Origin: Lactobacillus sp. S2-2
GTDB lineage: Bacteria; Bacillota; Bacilli; Lactobacillales; Lactobacillaceae
DNA length: 57,432 nucleotides
NCBI RefSeq assembly: GCF_021698855.1
Contig: NZ_WWFA01000007.1
Span: forward strand, 1 to 57,432
Direction: 5' to 3'
In this document: positions 1 to 6,838 of the stretch, in pieces
Position numbering within the stretch: position 1 is the stretch's first letter
How the letters are laid out: the number at the start of each line of letters is the position of its first letter
The notes under the pieces: generated by a model
Seen by the model: only the letters and a program-made list of their open reading frames with translations
Database searches by the model: none
What the model was told of the DNA's origin: nothing
Made by a program: the position numbers and the translations under genes

Positions 1-292
1 TGAAGATAACACTAGGGCTAGCTATTTTAAATTGAAGTGCTGTTTCTGGATACGAACTGTGGTTAGTGTGCATCCAATGCAGCACTTTTTGTTTGAACTC
101 ACCAGGATATATTATATGATTTGTCATTGGTTTAATTCCACTCAAACCATAGGTTTGATACAGTTTTACCCAATACAAAATTGTCCCACTTCGTTTGATA
201 TTATATTTCTTACATAAATAGTTAGAGCTGTGTCCTTTTTCTAAATATTCTAAAACAATTTTTATCTTTAATTCAAAATTATATTTAACCAC
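1..292 (-). CDS. IS3-family transposase orfA, partial
   Basis: Open frame of 97 residues running off the window. It starts at a GTG at 292-290 (VVKYNFELKIKIVLEYLEKG) and continues through SSNYLCKKYNIK, GTILYWVKLYQTYGL and KPMTNHIIYPGEFKQKVL. This is the two-helix-turn-helix arrangement of IS150-type orfA proteins, which bind the IS ends. The matching orfB type is seen at the other window edge. The start codon is inferred; the Shine-Dalgarno is weak, as is usual for IS genes. Confidence 0.8.
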   Translation of the reverse strand, partial: MVKYNFELKIKIVLEYLEKGHSSNYLCKKYNIKRSGTILYWVKLYQTYGLSGIKPMTNHIIYPGEFKQKVLHWMHTNHSSYPETALQFKIASPSVIF

Positions 293-297
293 AAAAA

Positions 298-339
298 GAC
301 CCCCAAAAGTCAGATTTTTCTGTCCAACTTTTGGGGGTC
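298..339 (-). terminator. Perfect hairpin at the IS end, doubles as terminator
   Basis: GACCCCCAAAAGT at 298-310 pairs perfectly with ACTTTTGGGGGTC at 327-339, loop of 16 nt. On the minus strand it is followed by TCTTTTTG, so it can stop transcription coming from alsD and shield the IS from read-through. Half of the stem is the terminal inverted repeat itself. Confidence 0.75.
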
Positions 340-357
340 ACTTCACTTCATGCTTTT

Positions 358-1068
358 TTATTTTTCAGCTTTTCCAATCGCATCTTCAATATCATCATTA
401 GAAAAATCATGGTTTAAATACTCTTCATCTTTTGGCAAGTCTTGTTCAAGTTTATAAAGTTTTTGTCCATTAACATATCCACTTTCCATTTTAAAATCTA
501 AAATATGTCCACCCATCGATAAATCATCAGCCAAAAAATGAGTATGAAACCCACCTACTGCAGGTCCATTAAATAATTCAGGAGCATAATAACCAATAAT
601 AGTCCCCTCAACATTATTTTTTGTAAAAATACTTTGATCTTTGGCAGAATTTTCTAAAGTCGTATATGGTTCTTCTTGTTTTTTTACTGCTCTTGTTTTC
701 ATAAATGAAAAAATTCCATGAATTTTTACAGCAATAAATATATTGTTTGTTTTATTACTTTTTAAAATTTGTTCATATAATTGACTTGCAGAAGTCTCAT
801 TATTAACTGTAAATAAATTATTGAAATCAGCATAATGAACATCTGCAAATGGTAATTTAAAATTATCATTTAATTTATTAACATCCCCATCACCATTGAC
901 TTGATAAGTAGTTCCATTAATAATTATTAACTCACCATCAAGGCCCTCACCTGTTCCAATTCCAGTATCTCCATGATTTAAAATATCGTTCAAGCTTGCA
1001 GTTCCTTTAAAAAGTCCTGGTACTAAAAGTGCTAATGTTCCATATTGGTACAAACTATTTTTTTTCAA
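358..1068 (-). CDS. alsD: Alpha-acetolactate decarboxylase
   Basis: Converts alpha-acetolactate to acetoin plus CO2 in the cytoplasm, the committed step of acetoin and 2,3-butanediol formation. The 236 residues match the family's usual length. Hallmarks are LYQYGTLALLVPGLFKG near the N-terminus, GTGEGLDGEL, the VKIHGIFSFMKTR block and GGFHTHFL, whose histidines are the family's zinc ligands. It starts at a TTG. It lies 29 nt downstream of the ArsR gene on the same strand, so it may be co-transcribed with it. No acetolactate synthase is in the window. The IS hairpin follows directly and would terminate transcription. Confidence 0.93.
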   Translation of the reverse strand: MKKNSLYQYGTLALLVPGLFKGTASLNDILNHGDTGIGTGEGLDGELIIINGTTYQVNGDGDVNKLNDNFKLPFADVHYADFNNLFTVNNETSASQLYEQILKSNKTNNIFIAVKIHGIFSFMKTRAVKKQEEPYTTLENSAKDQSIFTKNNVEGTIIGYYAPELFNGPAVGGFHTHFLADDLSMGGHILDFKMESGYVNGQKLYKLEQDLPKDEEYLNHDFSNDDIEDAIGKAEK

Positions 1069-1097
1069 TGTATTGTCTTCTTTCTAATTATACTATT

Positions 1098-1421
1098 TTA
1101 TACTTCACTATGACTTTTACCTTGTAAAACATGCTTAACATGATTTGCAGTTGATTCAATTACGTTCAAAATATGTGGATCATCTAATTTATAAAAATTT
1201 TTTTTACCTATTTTTTGTGAACTAACTAATTGATGTTTTTTTAAAATTGCTAATTGATGTGAAATCTGTGATTGTGGGATACCTAAAGCTTCAACAATTT
1301 CATTCACACTAAATTGCTTATTTTCTAACATAATTAAAATGTTTAATCTTATGTGATTACTTAATAATTTAAAAACTGCTTCCATTTCATTTTTAAAATT
1401 TTGTTCTTCATTAGTATTCAT
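1098..1421 (-). CDS. ArsR/SmtB metal sensor, CzrA-like
   Basis: 107-residue winged-helix repressor with the recognition helix at IPQSQISHQLAILKKHQLV. The C-terminal helix has D-x-H, then histidines 11 and 14 residues after that H (DPH...NHVKH). This is exactly the spacing of the alpha5 zinc/cobalt site of CzrA/SmtB (D84, H86, H97, H100). The CxCxxL alpha3 site of cadmium/lead sensors is absent. Metal binding should release DNA. It is divergent from the cadD-type exporter with a palindrome between, so it probably controls that gene and itself. Confidence 0.88.
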   Translation of the reverse strand: MNTNEEQNFKNEMEAVFKLLSNHIRLNILIMLENKQFSVNEIVEALGIPQSQISHQLAILKKHQLVSSQKIGKKNFYKLDDPHILNVIESTANHVKHVLQGKSHSEV

Positions 1422-1439
1422 TTAAATTGACTCCTTTAT

Positions 1440-1467
1440 ATGTCAATGATAACATATGTTATATAAT
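1440..1467 (+). promoter_or_regulatory. cadD promoter with palindromic operator
   Basis: A -35-like ATGTCA (1440-1445) and -10 TATAAT (1462-1467) are 16 nt apart. The perfect palindrome ATAACATATGTTAT (1449-1462) fills the spacer, as expected of an ArsR-family operator that blocks polymerase. Assignment to the adjacent ArsR protein is inference. Confidence 0.65.
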
Positions 1468-1489
1468 AGATATGTGAAAAGAGGCACCT

Positions 1490-2059
1490 ATGGAAAATTT
1501 ACCGTTAATAACAATGTTATTTATTGGCGTAAACTTAGATTTTTTTGTCGTATTATTATTTTTATTACAAAAATTCAGTTTTAAAAATACTTTATTTGGA
1601 TATGAATTAGGTATGATTATTATTTTTATAATAAGTGCCCTTCTAGGACAATTTATTCAAAATATAATTCCAGAGTGGAGCATTGGATTACTAGGGTTAA
1701 TTCCTATTTATATGGGAATTAAAGGAGAAAATAATGAAGATAATAAAAATACAAATAGCAAAAAAGGCATTTTAGCAGTAATATTAATTTACTTTGCTAG
1801 TTGTGGATCAGATAACCTTTCAGTTTACATTCCAGTCTTAGCAACAATGAATTTAAATAATATTTTAATTACTATTGTTTACTTTATTATACTAACATTT
1901 ATTTCATTAGTATTAGCCACTTACGTTTGTAAGATCCCTATTATTCATAAAATCTTTGAAAAATGGGGCGGCCCCATCAGTCAAATAATTTACATTTTAA
2001 TTGGAATTTTCGTCATGTTAGAAACCGGATTAATTCAAAAAATAATTTCACTATTTTAA
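1490..2059 (+). CDS. cadD: CadD-family heavy-metal (cadmium) resistance transporter
   Basis: 189-residue integral membrane protein with about five to six hydrophobic segments. The central CGSDNLSVYIPVLA motif is the signature of the CadD family, which exports or sequesters cadmium and related divalent metals. It starts at ATG after an AAGAGG ribosome site and lies divergent from the CzrA-like sensor. The sensor's site type suggests zinc or cobalt as the inducer, so the physiological metal may not be cadmium. Confidence 0.88.
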   Translation: MENLPLITMLFIGVNLDFFVVLLFLLQKFSFKNTLFGYELGMIIIFIISALLGQFIQNIIPEWSIGLLGLIPIYMGIKGENNEDNKNTNSKKGILAVILIYFASCGSDNLSVYIPVLATMNLNNILITIVYFIILTFISLVLATYVCKIPIIHKIFEKWGGPISQIIYILIGIFVMLETGLIQKIISLF

Positions 2060-2079
2060 TATAAAATAAATAAAGCAAT

Positions 2080-2112
2080 AAAAAAGCTATGATAAATTAT
2101 CATAGCTTTTTT
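2080..2112. terminator. Bidirectional terminator
   Basis: AAAAAAGCTATGATAA pairs with TTATCATAGCTTTTTT around a one-base loop. It has T-runs on both sides and separates cadD from the convergent MetQ-like gene, overlapping that gene's stop codon. Confidence 0.85.
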
Positions 2113-2971
2113 ATTTTCTTAAATAATTGGAAGATTTATTTACTTCAATTTTGGTTCCATCAAATTCCTTTTTAATATAATTTTGAACTTTTTTATTATG
2201 ATATAAACTAACTAATTTTTTATATTTAACTTTTTGCTTACTACTTGAAGCAGTCGCCAATATATTTACATTATCTTTAGTTGATTGATCAACTTGTTCA
2301 TGTGCAATTGAATCTGTTAAAACATTCAAGTGACCTTCTAAAGCAATCGTATTACTAATTAGAGCTGCTGCAATTGTTTTATCACTAATTACTCTTGGTC
2401 CAGTTGTGTCATCTATTTCTTTAAATTTTAAATGACGTGGATTCTTCAAAATATCATTCGTTCCAGATAAGTTCCCAAAATTATGTTTCAAAGTAATTAA
2501 ACCGACTTTTTCAAGTAATTTTAATCCTCTAGCAGTATTTGCCGGATTATTTGCGATTGCAATAGTAGACCCATCAGGGATTTCATTTATTTTTTGATAT
2601 TTTTTAGAATAAATTCCAAGTGGTTCTAAATAAGTAGTTCCTAATAATGATAATTTATTTTCTTTATTTTGATTATTGTAAGCTAAAAAATATGCATAAG
2701 ATTGAAACGCATTTACATCTACTTTTCCTTGTGCAGTAGCTGTATTAAGTGATACTCCATCTGTATAACTTTGTACATTTAATTTTAAATTTTCTTTTTT
2801 TGTTTCTGGTAATTTAGCAATATAATTCCAAATTTTGGCATCTGAACCAATTGTTCCAATCGTAATTTCTTGATTTTTTTGTTGAACAGAATGATTATGA
2901 ATAACAAAAGTTAACCCACCAATTCCTACAATCACAATTATGCTAATCAATATTTTTATACTTTTTTTCAT
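2111..2971 (-). CDS. MetQ/NlpA-family substrate-binding protein, orphan
   Basis: 286 residues of the NlpA/MetQ solute-binding family, which feeds methionine to the MetNI ABC importer. Family blocks are IGTIGSDAKIW, the LNTATAQGKVDVNAFQ region, LEPLGIYSKK and DGSTIAIANNPANTARGL. The N-terminus is a hydrophobic helix (residues 7-25) with no lipobox cysteine, so it is probably membrane-anchored or secreted rather than a lipoprotein. No metN or metI is nearby. It lies 21 nt downstream of the SDR gene, in one operon behind a methionine-type T-box, which supports a methionine or peptide-derived ligand. Confidence 0.85.
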   Translation of the reverse strand: MKKSIKILISIIVIVGIGGLTFVIHNHSVQQKNQEITIGTIGSDAKIWNYIAKLPETKKENLKLNVQSYTDGVSLNTATAQGKVDVNAFQSYAYFLAYNNQNKENKLSLLGTTYLEPLGIYSKKYQKINEIPDGSTIAIANNPANTARGLKLLEKVGLITLKHNFGNLSGTNDILKNPRHLKFKEIDDTTGPRVISDKTIAAALISNTIALEGHLNVLTDSIAHEQVDQSTKDNVNILATASSSKQKVKYKKLVSLYHNKKVQNYIKKEFDGTKIEVNKSSNYLRK

Positions 2972-2992
2972 TGAATTATCTCCTTTTATTTT

Positions 2993-3769
2993 TTAATGAA
3001 ATCTCATTCCACCATCAATTAAAATTGATTGTCCCGTAATATAATTAGCTTTTTCTGATGCAAAAAATGAAACTACATTAGCTACGTCTTGTGGTGTTGC
3101 AGGTTTTTTTAATGCTATTTCATCAATTACACTCTGACGCTGTTTTTCTGGAGTGGTATTTTTTAATTTAGCAGTTCGTTCATCAATATAATCACGCAAT
3201 TGAGTTATAACAATTCCAGGATCGTATGCATTAACCGTAATATTATCTTTAGCTAATTCTTTAGCAGCTGATTGTCCCAATCCTCTAATTGCAAATTTAG
3301 AAGCTGAATATGATCCTTGTAAAGCAGATCCTTCGACAGAAGCTAACGAAGCAGCGTTAATTATTTTCCCACCATTTCCTTGTATTTGAAATTGCTTAGC
3401 AGCTGCTTGAATTCCCCAAAATGTTCCTTTTAAATTAACATCTAAAAGCCGTTCAACTTGTACAGGATCACTATCAACAATACTATTAATATAAGCAATA
3501 CCAGCATTATTAATAAAAACATCTAAATGACCAAAATCATTAATAACTTTATCAACTAATGAAAATACTTGATTACGATTTGCAACATCTATTTTATATG
3601 CAATTGCACTATTTTCATTTTTCTCGTTAATTTCATCTTTTACTTTTTCAGCTGCAATTTCATCAATATCTGCAATTGCTACTAAGTAATTTTCACTGGC
3701 TAATTGTTTTGCAATTGCAGACCCAATTCCTTTACCACTACCAGTTATAATTGCTACTTTTTTTGTCAT
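2993..3769 (-). CDS. Short-chain dehydrogenase, diacetyl/acetoin reductase type
   Basis: 258-residue classical SDR with TGSGKGIG cofactor loop, NNAG, catalytic Ser in NAASLAS and YSASK. The closest recognised group is the (S)-acetoin-forming diacetyl reductase/butanediol dehydrogenase family (long ISxxAS-YSASK-FAIRGL stretch, PGIV). It would reduce diacetyl or acetoin with NADH, fitting the alsD gene 2 kb away. The start at 3769 is chosen because AAGGAG lies 8 nt upstream; a GTG three codons earlier overlaps that ribosome site. First gene behind the T-box, which is an unexpected regulator for such an enzyme. Substrate not certain. Confidence 0.82.
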   Translation of the reverse strand: MTKKVAIITGSGKGIGSAIAKQLASENYLVAIADIDEIAAEKVKDEINEKNENSAIAYKIDVANRNQVFSLVDKVINDFGHLDVFINNAGIAYINSIVDSDPVQVERLLDVNLKGTFWGIQAAAKQFQIQGNGGKIINAASLASVEGSALQGSYSASKFAIRGLGQSAAKELAKDNITVNAYDPGIVITQLRDYIDERTAKLKNTTPEKQRQSVIDEIALKKPATPQDVANVVSFFASEKANYITGQSILIDGGMRFH

Positions 3770-3811
3770 TTGAATCACTCCTTTTTAATTAATTAAAAAT
3801 ATTAAAATAAA

Positions 3812-4070
3812 CAAAAAGACCCGCCTCTAGTTATTTAAACTAGAAGCGGGTCTTTTCCCACGGTACCATTCCATTTTAATAATTATTTACACAATTACCC
3901 TTCATAACGTCATTTAATAAACTAACGCGTGCAATGAATAATGGTTGCCACCCCATCAGTATTTGAATATCAATACTGCCAATTAACAGGCCATATTCAT
4001 AATCATCGAATCTATTTGCTCACATCAACCGCAAACTTTCTGAAATATCGAACAATTACTACTCTCCTGA
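3812..4070 (-). promoter_or_regulatory. T-box riboswitch, probably methionine-specific
   Basis: Minus-strand leader of about 290 nt. The conserved T-box AATGGTACCGTGGG is at about 3857-3869, its UGGU able to pair with a tRNA 3' ACCA. It overlaps a strong terminator: GACCCGC...GCGGGTC and AGACCCGCTTCTAG/CTAGAGGCGGGTCT, then TTTTTG (3813-3856). A Stem I-like fold begins at CAGGAGAG (about 4069) and closes with CCTG. The best specifier candidate is ATG at 3992-3994, followed by G. The tRNA-Met acceptor ends in ACCA, consistent with the T-box. Uncharged tRNA would favour the antiterminator and expression of the SDR and MetQ-like genes. Confidence 0.88.
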
Positions 4071-4109
4071 TCTTTTTGTTTATCATTATATATTTAATCT
4101 TTGTTTATT

Positions 4110-4137
4110 ATTATAGATAATTCGTATTTTTTGTCAA
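4110..4137 (-). promoter_or_regulatory. Promoter of the T-box operon
   Basis: On the minus strand, TTGACA (4137-4132) and TATAAT (4115-4110) are separated by 16 nt: both consensus hexamers, directly upstream of the T-box leader. Confidence 0.8.
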
Positions 4138-4146
4138 TCATTATAA

Positions 4147-4177
4147 AAAAAGATATTCTCTGAAAAAGAATATCCTT
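4147..4177 (-). terminator. Terminator of the GRP permease gene
   Basis: GGATATTCT...AGAATATC hairpin followed on the minus strand by TTTTTTTAT, just after the permease stop codon. Confidence 0.8.
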
Positions 4178-4187
4178 TAAATAATTA

Positions 4188-5105
4188 TTAAATAAATACT
4201 GTTACAGAAGCACCAAGTACTATGATAATCAAACCAGCAAATGTAAGAGCCAATTCTTTTGGTGTCTTTCTTTGTTTAAGTACATAAATACCTGTTAATG
4301 TTGAAACAATAACAGCCATTTGTCCAATAATGAAAGCAGTAGCCAAACCATTCATGTCTGGTTGAGCTGAAATTAAGTACATTAACATACCAAAACCTTG
4401 TGATAGACCTGCAAAAATTTGTAAGTATGAAACTTTTTCTGCAAAAATATTTCCATCTTTTAAATTCATTAAATTATAAACAATTACAAATATTACCATT
4501 CCCAATGCTTGGGGTAAGAATGCTTGCATCCCACTCATTGATCCCATATTAGGTACCAATTTTTGTACTGATGGCATTGTTACTAATTGTGGTAATGCTG
4601 AATAAACCAAGAATCCTAATGCACCAATGAATTGATACATAATTGCTTTCTTTAACTTACCACTATCACTTTCTTCTTTATTTTCTGTCCAACTAGTTAA
4701 AGTTGCACCAATAATAATAGCAATTAGAGCAATAAAACCAATAATTTTACCAGTTGTACCTGTCCAGTTACCTAGAACAAATACTCCCCAACAAGAAGTT
4801 AAAATTAATTGAAACGCAGTAGAAACTGGCATTACTCGAGATGATCCAACTAATTTAAATCCTTTAAATTGCATAATTGAACCAATTCCCCAACTGAATC
4901 CTGAAAGAACAGCTAGGAAGAATGCAAAGCCTCCAGGCAATGGAATTTTAGCAACTAGTACTAAAATAATAGCAAAAATTAAACTACCAAATGCGGCTCC
5001 AAATACTCCGTTTATTGGTTTTCCACCAAATTTAGATGAAATGGTTGGAAATAAACCCCAACCAATCATTGGACATAATCCAATTAAGATAGCAAAAAGA
5101 TTCAT
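4188..5105 (-). CDS. GRP/RbsU-GlcU family sugar permease
   Basis: 305-residue membrane protein with about ten transmembrane helices, of the glucose/ribose porter (GRP) family. N-terminal LIGLCPMIGWGLFPTISSKFGG and PVSTAFQLILTSCWGVFVLGNW are typical. The family takes up glucose or ribose by proton-coupled transport without phosphorylation. The start at 5105 follows AAGGAGG at good spacing; an upstream in-frame ATG precedes that site and was rejected. It is a single-gene unit with its own terminator. A CRE-like box between promoter and start indicates carbon catabolite control. Sugar specificity cannot be read from sequence. Confidence 0.88.
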   Translation of the reverse strand: MNLFAILIGLCPMIGWGLFPTISSKFGGKPINGVFGAAFGSLIFAIILVLVAKIPLPGGFAFFLAVLSGFSWGIGSIMQFKGFKLVGSSRVMPVSTAFQLILTSCWGVFVLGNWTGTTGKIIGFIALIAIIIGATLTSWTENKEESDSGKLKKAIMYQFIGALGFLVYSALPQLVTMPSVQKLVPNMGSMSGMQAFLPQALGMVIFVIVYNLMNLKDGNIFAEKVSYLQIFAGLSQGFGMLMYLISAQPDMNGLATAFIIGQMAVIVSTLTGIYVLKQRKTPKELALTFAGLIIIVLGASVTVFI

Positions 5106-5123
5106 GATTGTATCCTCCTTTTT

Positions 5124-5137
5124 CGTAAGCGTTTTCA
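5124..5137 (-). promoter_or_regulatory. CRE (CcpA) box upstream of the sugar permease
   Basis: TGAAAACGCTTACG on the minus strand matches the TGWAANCGNTNWCA consensus at 13 of 14 positions. It lies just downstream of a promoter with TTGTAT (5172-5177) and TATAAT (5150-5155), 16 nt apart, a roadblock position. Confidence 0.72.
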
Positions 5138-5202
5138 TTTACAAATACAATTATACACCTGATTACTATAAATACAATTTATTTAACCTTTTTAAACTAA
5201 AT

Positions 5203-5242
5203 AAAAACTAGAAATGCTTTTCAATAAGTATTTCTAGTCTTT
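5203..5242 (-). terminator. Terminator of the 68-residue gene
   Basis: ACTAGAAAT (5207-5215) pairs with ATTTCTAGT (5230-5238). The minus strand continues TTTTTATTT. Confidence 0.75.
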
Positions 5243-5270
5243 GTTGAGAGAACTCCTAAAAATCATTTAA

Positions 5271-5477
5271 TCATTCTTCCATTTTTCTTTTATTTTCTAA
5301 TTTCATTCTATTTTTTGCATCTTTAATACTTTCATCATCTTTAGTTAAATATTGATCCACAAACTTATCTTCTATTTTATTATATCCACCTAATACTTTA
5401 TATTTGATTTTATTATTAATACTAACTAACTTTTCTGCTATCCTATGATTAACTTTTATTAATTTTGATTTCGCCAT
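5271..5477 (-). CDS. Small charged protein, lactobacillus-type conserved hypothetical
   Basis: 68 residues, no membrane segment, mostly charged. KLIKVNHRIAEKLV, GGYNKIEDKFVDQYLT and a Lys/Glu-rich tail resemble a small conserved hypothetical protein I have seen in many lactobacilli, often next to TetR genes. It starts at ATG behind AAGGAG, has its own terminator, and is divergent from the TetR gene. That arrangement suggests regulation by it. Function unknown. Confidence 0.7.
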   Translation of the reverse strand: MAKSKLIKVNHRIAEKLVSINNKIKYKVLGGYNKIEDKFVDQYLTKDDESIKDAKNRMKLENKRKMEE

Positions 5478-5590
5478 TTTATCTCCTTCTTTCTATCTAA
5501 GCTATAAATTTATTTTATTGTGATTTATAATCGTAAACAATCATCAATAAATTAACAATTGTTGGATTAATAAATAAAAGAGGTGTTATT

Positions 5591-6121
5591 ATGGCAAATA
5601 CAGAAAATAATTGGGCAAAAAAAAGGTCAATAATGCAATTAGAAGATTCATTTATTGCTTTATTACAACAAAAACCTTTTAATAAAATTTCTATTACTGA
5701 AATTTGTAAATTAGCAAAAGTTAATAGATCAACTTTTTATGCTAACTTTATTGATATTTATGATTTAATCGAAAAAATTCAAGATAATATGATCCATGAA
5801 ATATCAGACTTATATGAATATGAACTTAGTTTTCAAAATGAATCAGCTAGTTTTTTTAAACTTTTTACTCATATAAAAGATAATAAAAATCTTTACAAAA
5901 CATATTTTAAATTAGATTTAGATTTACACTTTTCTATTGCAAATTATAATAAAGAACTAGCTAAAAAATTATTTAATAATCAATATTTAGACTATCATTC
6001 AGCCTTTTTTAGAGCTGGTATTACATCAATTATCAAAAAGTGGTTGTCTGATGATTGTAACCTCAGTCCTTTGGAAATGACTCATATTATTGAAAGTGAA
6101 TATCAAAATAAAATTAAATAA
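5591..6121 (+). CDS. TetR/AcrR-family regulator
   Basis: 176 residues. N-terminal helix-turn-helix with FNKISITEICKLAKVNRSTFYANFIDIYDLI (residues about 35-65), the classic TetR DNA-binding block. The C-terminal half resembles the TetR_C_7/DhaS-like type (YHSAFFRAGITSIIKKWL). It starts at ATG after AAGAGG. Divergent from the 68-residue small gene across a 113-nt gap, the likely operator region. Ligand unknown. Confidence 0.88.
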   Translation: MANTENNWAKKRSIMQLEDSFIALLQQKPFNKISITEICKLAKVNRSTFYANFIDIYDLIEKIQDNMIHEISDLYEYELSFQNESASFFKLFTHIKDNKNLYKTYFKLDLDLHFSIANYNKELAKKLFNNQYLDYHSAFFRAGITSIIKKWLSDDCNLSPLEMTHIIESEYQNKIK

Positions 6122-6150
6122 AAAAATGATTTACCAATTGGTAAATCATT
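6122..6150 (-). terminator. Terminator, perfect palindrome
   Basis: ATGATTTACCAATTGGTAAATCAT is a complete palindrome between convergent genes. The minus strand carries the T-run (TTTTTTTATT), so it serves the secreted-protein gene at 6149-6700. Confidence 0.75.
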
Positions 6151-6700
6151 AATTAGAACTTCCGTAAGTTTTAATTAATCCTTCTTTATCGCTATCTGAT
6201 AATTTAGTATTAATCAATTTATTTGTTTGCTTATTATATAAAATACTATTTGGATTACTATTATAATCTAGTCCCACTCCATAAGCTATTCCACTCATAG
6301 CGATACCTACTAATTCATCATGAGTATAATTATATTTATTTATATTCGTTCTATTTAAAAAAATAGATGAGGCACTTATATCTCTAGAATTTAAATAAAT
6401 AGATCTAGGTGTTTTTAAAGATTTTGCTTTAAATGATCTACTACTTAATAATAAATAGGCATTCTTTCGACTACTTTTTTTAAACTTAATAGCACCATTG
6501 TTATCAAAGCCTTTAAGTGCATCACTCCAAATATTTTTATATTTATTTGAAGAAGCTTGTACATAATAAGGTATTGTTTTACTGAAAAATAACCCATTAT
6601 GTGGAGTAGGTGTACCAGCACTAATTTTTTGAACACTAAATATAATCAAAAATGAAAAAGTTAGTAATACAATTGATAGATACTTTTTTAGTTTATTCAT
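6149..6700 (-). CDS. Secreted protein resembling a catalytically dead matrixin
   Basis: 183 residues with a signal peptide (MNKLKKYLSIVLLTFSFLII, cleavage near KISAG). The C-terminal HDELVGIAMSGIAYGVGLDY...NSILY...LSDSDKEGLIKTYG follows the matrixin/M57-like layout of zinc-binding helix, Met-turn-like xSxxY and a closing DIEGIxxLYG helix. However, the HExGHxLGLxH positions read S-G-I-A-Y-G-V-G-L-D-Y, so all three zinc histidines and the catalytic Glu are replaced. It is therefore either a non-enzymatic relative or a chance resemblance. Ribosome site AAAGGAG upstream. Role unknown. Confidence 0.6.
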   Translation of the reverse strand: MNKLKKYLSIVLLTFSFLIIFSVQKISAGTPTPHNGLFFSKTIPYYVQASSNKYKNIWSDALKGFDNNGAIKFKKSSRKNAYLLLSSRSFKAKSLKTPRSIYLNSRDISASSIFLNRTNINKYNYTHDELVGIAMSGIAYGVGLDYNSNPNSILYNKQTNKLINTKLSDSDKEGLIKTYGSSN

Positions 6701-6838
6701 TTATAAATCTCCTTTTAATTAGCGTTATTTTAATAAATAACTTACAACTTTATTATATCATTTGTAAAAATAATCATTTAATAAGTGATTGTGGTAGCGT
6801 ATAATTTTATTGTATATATTTTTTTAAGGAGCACCGAT

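Larger units (their letters stand above)
1..340 (-). mobile_element. IS3-family insertion sequence, 5' end, cut by left window edge
   Basis: The outer end reads TGACCCCCAAAAGTTGGACA on the minus strand (about 340 down to 321) and matches the end at 56947-56966 at 19 of 20 positions. The first transposase frame (orfA) starts just inside and runs off the left edge. The element therefore points leftward and only its 5' end is present. Family placement rests on the orfA/orfB pair and the terminal repeat. The IS name is not recognised. Confidence 0.85.

Noticed and set aside
6445-6636. 63-residue frame within the matrixin-like gene
   Set aside because: Alternative-frame shadow without a ribosome site; the longer frame has a signal peptide and good start.
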